In this document: positions 1-4,973 of the stretch, in pieces | Layout: every line of letters starts with the position of its first letter | Position numbering within the stretch: position 1 is the stretch's first letter | DNA from: JAKQIM01 sp964633225 | GTDB taxonomy: Bacteria > Chloroflexota > Anaerolineae > Anaerolineales > UBA4823 | Direction of reading: 5' to 3' | Assembly: GCA_964633225.1 (NCBI GenBank) | Contig: CAZWFQ010000116.1 | Coordinates: forward strand, 1 to 8,352 | DNA length: 8,352 nucleotides | Notes under the pieces: generated by a model | Databases searched by the model: none | What the model saw: the letters and a program-made list of their open reading frames with translations, nothing else | What the model was told of the DNA's origin: nothing | Made by a program: the position numbers and the translations under genes

Positions 1-54
1 CCAGGACGTGGCCCTCTCAAGGCCAAAACACGAGTTCGAACCTCGTTGGGGGCA
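1..54 (+). tRNA. tRNA-Glu (anticodon CTC), 5' end outside the window
   Basis: The 3' part of a tRNA. The anticodon stem is TGGCC (9-13) paired with GGCCA (21-25), around a 7-nt loop CTCTCAA (14-20) with anticodon CTC at 16-18, which reads GAG. The T arm is ACGAG (30-34), loop TTCGAAC (35-41), CTCGT (42-46). The 3' acceptor strand TGGGGGC (47-53) is followed by discriminator A54. It would pair with a 5' GCCCCCA, which is typical of tRNA-Glu. The next bases are CCT, so the terminal CCA is not fully encoded and would be added after transcription. The acceptor 5' strand and most of the D arm lie upstream of the window. Confidence 0.9.
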
Positions 55-64
55 CCTGATGTTC

Positions 65-96
65 ACGAGTATCCTCACAAGAGGGTACTCGTTTTT
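65..96 (+). terminator. Intrinsic terminator of the tRNA-Glu transcript
   Basis: A 12-bp stem is formed by ACGAGTATCCTC (65-76) and GAGGGTACTCGT (81-92), with one T-G wobble and an ACAA loop (77-80). It is followed directly by a T tract (92-96). It starts about 10 nt after the tRNA ends, so it most likely ends the tRNA transcript and separates it from the cassette downstream. Confidence 0.85.
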
Positions 97-107
97 ATAT
101 TTCTGCC

Positions 108-116
108 TGTTATAAT
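108..116 (+). promoter_or_regulatory. Extended -10 promoter for the four-gene cassette
   Basis: TGT followed by TATAAT (111-116) is a perfect extended -10 element (TGnTATAAT). The hexamer 17 nt upstream (88-93, CTCGTT) lies in the terminator stem and is a poor -35 box, so recognition would rest on the extended -10. Transcription would start near 123, giving a leader of about 30 nt before the ATG at 153. It sits immediately after the tRNA terminator, as expected for the cassette having its own promoter. It is a motif call only. Confidence 0.6.
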
Positions 117-140
117 AAGCTTGTAAGTTGTTTGCTTGGA

Positions 141-146
141 AAGGAG
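141..146 (+). promoter_or_regulatory. Shine-Dalgarno site that fixes the start of the first cassette gene
   Basis: AAGGAG lies 6 nt before the ATG at 153. The longer reading frame could begin at TTG 132, but that start would place this strong ribosome-binding site inside the coding sequence and has no good site of its own. The ATG is therefore preferred. Confidence 0.75.
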
Positions 147-152
147 TTCACG

Positions 153-443
153 ATGCTTCAACAGGTGAAGGTCACATCCACCGGGCCAGCCGCGATCAAG
201 CCATTGCTAGAAGCAGCCATCCGCAGTCAGCTACGCTCCCTTGAACATGGCATTCGACGCACTCGCGAGCGCCTGGCCGAATTTGAACAGTGCTACAAAA
301 TGACATCCGCCGATTTCGAGCGCGACTTCGAAAGTGGCCAGATTGAAGAAAGCCTCGATTTCATCGAATGGTCTGGTGAAATAAAAACCCTGCACCTGCT
401 GGAAAGCCAACTGTATGCCTTGCAATCTGCCAGGGTCAAATGA
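153..443 (+). CDS. Small helical protein, putative antitoxin partner of the TumE-like gene
   Basis: A 96-residue protein with no catalytic motif, signal peptide or membrane segment that I can see. It looks almost wholly helical. A basic helix (about residues 16-46, with an RRTRERLAEFEQ stretch) is followed by an acidic segment with a conserved-looking pattern (ADFERDFESG, then FIEW at 70-73) and a final leucine-rich helix (about 75-93). This suggests a two-helix coiled-coil or hairpin protein. Its stop codon overlaps the start of the next gene as ATGA, so the two are probably translationally coupled. The small size, leading position and coupling to a TumE/DUF6516-type protein make it the likely antitoxin. 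That role is inferred from context: I recognise no DNA-binding domain. The start at 153 is chosen for the AAGGAG site 6 nt upstream; a TTG start at 132 would add 7 residues. Confidence 0.75.
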   Translation: MLQQVKVTSTGPAAIKPLLEAAIRSQLRSLEHGIRRTRERLAEFEQCYKMTSADFERDFESGQIEESLDFIEWSGEIKTLHLLESQLYALQSARVK

Positions 444-820
444 TTGACCGCTATTTTCAAGAGCTGCAAGGCCTGATCGCTGCCGCGTTGTTTGTCACTG
501 CAGTGAGTGTGCAAACCGAACGCCGCAGCGAAACGATTGGCTTCGTGCGCGGCGACTTGACTTTTGAAGATGGCTCCCGCCTGCACTTTCGGGAATTTGT
601 GCGCGAAGAAGAGAACGAACCCCCAGAGCGTTATACATACGTTTATCACTATCAATCAGCAGAGGGGGAACCGATATTCCGTTACGACAACACCAATCAC
701 TACCCTGGCTTAGCGAAAGCCCCTCATCACAAGCATGTTGGAGCGCACGATGTGATACCGGCAGATGCGCCTGATCTGAAAGGCATTCTCAAAGAGATCG
801 GCGATTCTATTGCTGTTTAA
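440..820 (+). CDS. TumE/DUF6516-family putative toxin
   Basis: A 126-residue protein resembling the TumE (DUF6516) family of toxin-antitoxin toxins. The basis is a beta-rich middle (ETIGFVRGDLTFEDGS, then RYTYVYHYQ at about 64-72) and the family-typical block FRYDN (80-84) followed by HH-KH (96-99), with a short helical tail. TumE-type toxins are small and usually encoded beside a similarly small antitoxin; their target is not established from anything visible here. The histidine-rich patch could be an active or metal site, which is inference. The start ATG overlaps the upstream TGA (ATGA at 440-443), with a weak AGGG upstream, so expression probably depends on translation of the partner. The gene ends only 11 nt before the RecQ-like gene, unusually tight for a free-standing toxin-antitoxin module. 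Family assignment is moderately sure; toxicity is untested. Confidence 0.72.
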   Translation: MIDRYFQELQGLIAAALFVTAVSVQTERRSETIGFVRGDLTFEDGSRLHFREFVREEENEPPERYTYVYHYQSAEGEPIFRYDNTNHYPGLAKAPHHKHVGAHDVIPADAPDLKGILKEIGDSIAV

Positions 821-831
821 AACAACATCAC

Positions 832-3800
832 ATGGAAACAGACTTTACTGTCAGCCTTAAGACTCAGTTTGGCTTCACTGGCTTTCGTCCAGGCCAGGCG
901 GAAGCTGTTGAAAGTCTGCTAAGCGGTCAGCACACCCTGGTGGTCATGCCCACCGGGTCAGGTAAATCGCTGGTTTTTCAGTTGGCAGCCCTGCATTTAC
1001 CAGGGCTCACCCTGGTGATCTCCCCCCTCATTGCACTGATGAAAGACCAGGTAGATAGCCTGGAACGGCGTAGCATCCCGGCCACTTTTATCAACAGCAC
1101 CCTGCCTGCCAGCGAACAGAGTCAACGATTGAAAGGCCTCAAAGCAGGAGATTACCGCATTGTTTATGTTGCTCCTGAACGCCTGCGCAGCACCCAGTTC
1201 TTGAACGCCTTGCAGCATCAAGAGATCAGCTTGCTGGCCGTGGATGAAGCCCATTGCATCTCGGAATGGGGGCACGATTTTCGTCCAGATTACCTCCATA
1301 TCGCCCAATTTCGAGCTGCAGCAGGGCATCCTTTGACTGCCGCCCTGACCGCCACCGCCACCCCGCAGGTTCAAGAGGATATTGCCCGGCTGTTAGCTCT
1401 GTCACCCATCCATCGCGTGGTCACCGGGTTTAACCGCCCAAACCTGGCCTTGGAAGTACACTACGTCGCCGACCCTGCCAGCCGGCTGAAAGTCCTGCAA
1501 GAGTTGCTGACTGGTGGAGATGATGGTGCCACCATCGTCTATACCGGCACGCGCCGAGACGCTGAAGAAGTGGCCGAATTTGTCAGCACAATTGTCGGCG
1601 TCCAGGCACAGCACTATCATGCCGGCTTGCCTGCCGATGAGCGCAGGCGTATTCAGGATGAATTCATCGCTGGCGAACTTTCCGTCATCGCCGCCACCAA
1701 TGCCTTTGGCATGGGCATTGACCGTCCCGATGTCCGCCAGGTGATCCACTACTCACTGCCCGGTTCGCTAGAAGCCTACTACCAGGAGGCCGGTCGCGCT
1801 GGCCGCGACGAACTGCCCGCCAGGGCTGTGCTCCTGTATTCGCCTGATGACCGCGCCCTGCAAGAATGGTTCATTGAGAACAGTGCCATCACCGTAGAAG
1901 ATTTGCGCCTGCTGTTTAAAGCCTTGGGCTCGATCATTGACCGACAAAAAACGATCACCACCGATGAGCTATCTTGCCTGAGCGGCATGCAAGCCGTCAA
2001 AGTGCGTGTAGGGTTAGAAGGATTGGAACGCGCCGCCGTCATCGAACACCTGGGGGATGACGGGCTGCGCATGCGTTTCAAGCTCCACGAGTGGAAAGCC
2101 CCAGCCATCCAGGCTGCCATAGAAAGGCACCAGCAGCACCAGGCCCACCGCAAAGCACAACTGGAGCGCATGATCGCCTATGCCGAGAGCAATAACTGCC
2201 GGCGCCGCCTCATCCTTGAGCACTTTGGTGATGCAGGACCTGCCGAGGCCGAAATCTGCTGCGATAACTGCCAGACCCGCCAGCACCTGCCGCCATCTCC
2301 TACCGGCGCAGTCGCACTGACTCAGACTGAACGTGTGCCCCTGATCGTGTTGGACACGCTGCGCCGCCTGCCACGCGACGTAGGAAGGGAAAAGATTGTC
2401 CAGATTCTCAGGGGTTCAAAGGCAAAAGACATCTCACAATTTGGCTACGATAGAAGTACATACTATGGCCGGTTGGCTGATTTGTCAGCCAGCAAGCTCA
2501 AGCAGGTGGTTGACCAACTGATTGAGATGAAATATCTAAAAGTGGTTGGCGGAGCATACCCGGTTTTACGATTAACGCCCCAGGCAGAGGGGGCCATTCA
2601 AAACAAAACGGCAATCCCATTGAAGGCGTTGCAAAGTCTTCCTGTCAAGACCCAAAAGCGCCAAAAACCGAAGCCTCAGATTCGTGAAACTGTAGAGATT
2701 ACCGCCAAACTTTTATCTCAAGGTTTGAGTGTGGAGCAGATTGCCGTCCAGCGCGGCTTAGCACCTAACACAATTTATGATCATGCGGCAAAGTTGATTA
2801 AGTTTGGTCAAATCACACTTGACGTTGTCGTTCCGAAGAACGTGCAGCATAAAGTCGAAACGGCCATTAGCCAAATCGGAAGTATAGAACGTCTGTACCC
2901 AATCAAGCTTTTATTGCCAGATGAACTCGAGTACAATGTCATCCGTTGCGTCGTGGAAAATCAGAAACGCCAGCAAAAATTGGATGTCAAAATAGCACTA
3001 TCGCCAGATGAACGAGAACAATCTCCACAAGGCCTTACTCGGTCAGATGAAATCATCTCCATCATTCTGGGTTGTGTACGCTCAATTCATGGAAAGCTGC
3101 CACGCAGCGGTGTGGCAAAATTGCTGGTTGGATCTGAGTCTAAACGGGTTCAGGATTTTCGCGATGATCCGCATTTTAATAAGCTAGCCAGTTATAGTCA
3201 GGCAGAGGTAATGGCTCGGATAGATCAATTGTTGACCATGGGCAAATTGGCTCAAGATGAAAATCGGTATCTGATTCTTGGTAGTGAAAATACCATTCCC
3301 ATTCTGCCACAAACGCCTTCTGAAGAAAAAAGCCTAACAACTGAAGACCCCGTCGCCGCCTTCCTTTCCCGTTCACATCCTCGCCAACTGCCTGGGCCGT
3401 GGGACGCCGGCTGGGCCTTGGGCTTTCACAGCCGGTTCGCGGGCGCCGACTGGAAGCGCAGCGATGCTGGAGAGTTGGCATATCGCCTGAAATACCAGGG
3501 AGACCTTTCGGTGCTTCCAGCCCTGGTAGAACAAGCCGCCGCATTGATCGCCGAACATCCCGAGTTGATCCAGGTGGATGCCATCGTGCCTGTGCCCCCG
3601 TCAACGCCGCGCCTGAACGACCCCGTCAGCAGATTCGCCCAAGCCATCTCCCAAAGATTTGGCCTGCCCTTCTGGCCAATCCTGGTCAAATCTCGGCAGA
3701 CCGCCCCACAGAAAGAGATGCACACCCTGGCGCAAAAGCGTGTTAATGTTGCGGGCGCCTTTGATTTACAATCTTCTGTCAAAGGCCAGCGCTTGCTGGT

Positions 3801-3921
3801 CGTTGACGATCTTTTCGACTCCGGCGCGACCCTTGAGGAAATCACGCGCCTTCTCCATCGCTCTGGTGCAAAGGGCGTGTGCGTTTTGAGCATGACCCGC
3901 ACCATCCATTCCGACGCTTAA
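832..3921 (+). CDS. recQ: RecQ-family DNA helicase fused to a ComF-type phosphoribosyltransferase
   Basis: A 1029-residue protein; ordinary bacterial RecQ is about 600-700. The helicase core is complete: FRPGQ (18-22), Walker A PTGSGKS (40-46), DEAH (138-141), aromatic-rich loop CISEWGHDFRPDY (142-154), TATAT (173-177), motif V AFGMGID (291-297) and motif VI QEAGRAGRD (318-326). A zinc-binding segment follows (C456, C476, C477, C480), then an RQC winged helix (about 503-585, with VQILRGS). There is no HRDC domain. Instead there is a helix-turn-helix like the RecQ-associated HTH_40 family (about 615-660) and another RQC-like winged segment (about 737-818). The C-terminal 190 residues are a ComF-like phosphoribosyltransferase: LKYQGD (886-891), VPVPPS (919-924) and PRPP loop VVDDLFDSGAT (990-1000). 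Expected to unwind DNA 3' to 5' with ATP; the PRTase substrate is unknown. The start has no Shine-Dalgarno site but matches where RecQ homology begins. GC falls to about 46% across the middle (near 2400-3345). Confidence 0.93.
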   Translation: METDFTVSLKTQFGFTGFRPGQAEAVESLLSGQHTLVVMPTGSGKSLVFQLAALHLPGLTLVISPLIALMKDQVDSLERRSIPATFINSTLPASEQSQRLKGLKAGDYRIVYVAPERLRSTQFLNALQHQEISLLAVDEAHCISEWGHDFRPDYLHIAQFRAAAGHPLTAALTATATPQVQEDIARLLALSPIHRVVTGFNRPNLALEVHYVADPASRLKVLQELLTGGDDGATIVYTGTRRDAEEVAEFVSTIVGVQAQHYHAGLPADERRRIQDEFIAGELSVIAATNAFGMGIDRPDVRQVIHYSLPGSLEAYYQEAGRAGRDELPARAVLLYSPDDRALQEWFIENSAITVEDLRLLFKALGSIIDRQKTITTDELSCLSGMQAVKVRVGLEGLERAAVIEHLGDDGLRMRFKLHEWKAPAIQAAIERHQQHQAHRKAQLERMIAYAESNNCRRRLILEHFGDAGPAEAEICCDNCQTRQHLPPSPTGAVALTQTERVPLIVLDTLRRLPRDVGREKIVQILRGSKAKDISQFGYDRSTYYGRLADLSASKLKQVVDQLIEMKYLKVVGGAYPVLRLTPQAEGAIQNKTAIPLKALQSLPVKTQKRQKPKPQIRETVEITAKLLSQGLSVEQIAVQRGLAPNTIYDHAAKLIKFGQITLDVVVPKNVQHKVETAISQIGSIERLYPIKLLLPDELEYNVIRCVVENQKRQQKLDVKIALSPDEREQSPQGLTRSDEIISIILGCVRSIHGKLPRSGVAKLLVGSESKRVQDFRDDPHFNKLASYSQAEVMARIDQLLTMGKLAQDENRYLILGSENTIPILPQTPSEEKSLTTEDPVAAFLSRSHPRQLPGPWDAGWALGFHSRFAGADWKRSDAGELAYRLKYQGDLSVLPALVEQAAALIAEHPELIQVDAIVPVPPSTPRLNDPVSRFAQAISQRFGLPFWPILVKSRQTAPQKEMHTLAQKRVNVAGAFDLQSSVKGQRLLVVDDLFDSGATLEEITRLLHRSGAKGVCVLSMTRTIHSDA

Positions 3922-3922
3922 C

Positions 3923-3928
3923 GAAAGG
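3923..3928 (+). promoter_or_regulatory. Shine-Dalgarno-like site for the DprA-like gene
   Basis: GAAAGG lies 10 nt before the ATG at 3939, in the 17-nt gap after the RecQ stop. It favours this ATG over an in-frame GTG at 3879, which would overlap the RecQ gene by 43 nt and add 20 residues that do not look like family sequence. Confidence 0.5.
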
Positions 3929-3938
3929 CGCGGCCACC

Positions 3939-4919
3939 ATGCTTTCTCACGACTCACGCGTACTGCTGTTGCTTTGTTCGCACCTTGGTTTTGAAAAAGA
4001 TTCTGAGCTAAAGCCTCTGACTCTACGCGAATGGAATCCACTGGCGCGGAAAATCCAGGCATCTATGTTTGGTTGCCCCGGAGAAATGCTGGGGCAAACT
4101 GTGGCTGAAATCCAAAAGCAGCTTGCCATCCCAGATGCAGAAGCCCAAAGGTTAGGTCTGCTGCTGGAACGCAGCCGCGCAGTAGACGAAGAATTGGAGC
4201 GCCTGGCTTCGCGGGGCATTCAGGTGACAACCCGCGCCGCATTAGATTATCCCTCCCGCTACCGGGAACGGCTCAAAGATTCTGCGCCCACCATCTTGTT
4301 TTATGCAGGCGAGCTTGCCTTGCTCGGCCAACCGGGCATGGCCGTGGTCGGTTCGCGCCACCTGGATCAAGCTGGCCAGGAGTGCGCTATCTTCATCGGG
4401 AATACCTGTGGCTTATCCGGCCTGGTTTTGTATTCTGGCGGGGCCAAGGGGGTGGATACGCTCAGCATGGACGCTGCCCTGGAAGTCCGCGGCTCAGCAG
4501 TCGGTGTACTGGCCGACAGCCTGGAGCAGGCAGTTCGAGAGTCTGGCATCCGCAATGCGCTGACCCGCGGCGACCTGTGTCTGGCGACGCCCTATTCACC
4601 CAACGCAGGCTTCTCTGTTGGGGCAGCCATGGGACGTAACCGGCTGATCTACTGCCTGGCAGATTACGCCATCGTAGTAGCCAGCGATGCCGAAAAAGGC
4701 GGCACCTGGGCAGGAGCAACCGAGGCGCTAAAAGCTGGCTGGCTTCCGGTCTTTGTTCTTGACCATCCGGCCATGCCAGAAGGCAACCGCCATCTGCTGC
4801 AAATGGGCGGGGTTCCATTTCCCCATCCTTTCCCCAGGCACTACAGCAAGCTGCCAGAGTGGCTGTTAGAGAACAGTGCACCTCCAAAGCAACAAGTGAC
4901 CCAGCTTGGATTATTCTGA
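3939..4919 (+). CDS. dprA: DprA-like (SMF/SLOG) protein with a C-terminal clamp-binding motif
   Basis: A 326-residue member of the DprA/SMF group of Rossmann-like SLOG proteins. The core has VVGSR (136-140), SGGAKGVD (166-173, in place of the usual SGxArGID), a PYSPNAGFSVGAAMGRNRLI stretch (218-237, matching the fP.RNR.I signature) and VVASDAEKGGTWAGA (246-260). Classical DprA binds single-stranded DNA and loads RecA in transformation. This one differs: about 115 residues of helical N-terminal sequence (PLTLREWNPL at 26-35), and no room for the winged helix that often ends classical DprA. The last five residues are QLGLF, a match to the bacterial beta-clamp-binding pentapeptide consensus QL(S/D)LF. 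The gene lies 17 nt after recQ on the same strand, so the products probably work together. A role in DNA-centred defence or repair is more likely than natural competence, but this is inference. The DprA-fold assignment is firm; the substrate is unknown. Confidence 0.88.
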   Translation: MLSHDSRVLLLLCSHLGFEKDSELKPLTLREWNPLARKIQASMFGCPGEMLGQTVAEIQKQLAIPDAEAQRLGLLLERSRAVDEELERLASRGIQVTTRAALDYPSRYRERLKDSAPTILFYAGELALLGQPGMAVVGSRHLDQAGQECAIFIGNTCGLSGLVLYSGGAKGVDTLSMDAALEVRGSAVGVLADSLEQAVRESGIRNALTRGDLCLATPYSPNAGFSVGAAMGRNRLIYCLADYAIVVASDAEKGGTWAGATEALKAGWLPVFVLDHPAMPEGNRHLLQMGGVPFPHPFPRHYSKLPEWLLENSAPPKQQVTQLGLF

Positions 4920-4973
4920 GACAGAACGGTTACCCTCTCCCCAATGAAACTCTTTGATGAAAATTAGCTTTCC

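Noticed and set aside
30..92. Shared CACGAGT between the tRNA T arm and the terminator stem, as a possible attachment-site duplication
   Set aside because: Only 7 nt match and both copies are explained by their own stems, so it is too short to support a recombination site.
132..152. TTG start for the first cassette gene
   Set aside because: It would put the strong AAGGAG site inside the coding region; the ATG at 153 is correctly spaced from that site.
3879..3938. Longer DprA-like protein starting at GTG 3879
   Set aside because: It would overlap recQ by 43 nt, and the added 20 residues mirror the recQ C-terminal codons in another frame. The ATG at 3939 has a GAAAGG site upstream.
3931..3942. 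Kozak-like GCGGCCACCATG before the DprA-like gene
   Set aside because: All surrounding evidence is bacterial; this is a chance match in GC-rich sequence.
4920..4973. Possible bidirectional terminator between the convergent genes
   Set aside because: I could not find a stable hairpin followed by a T tract on either strand in this 54-nt junction.
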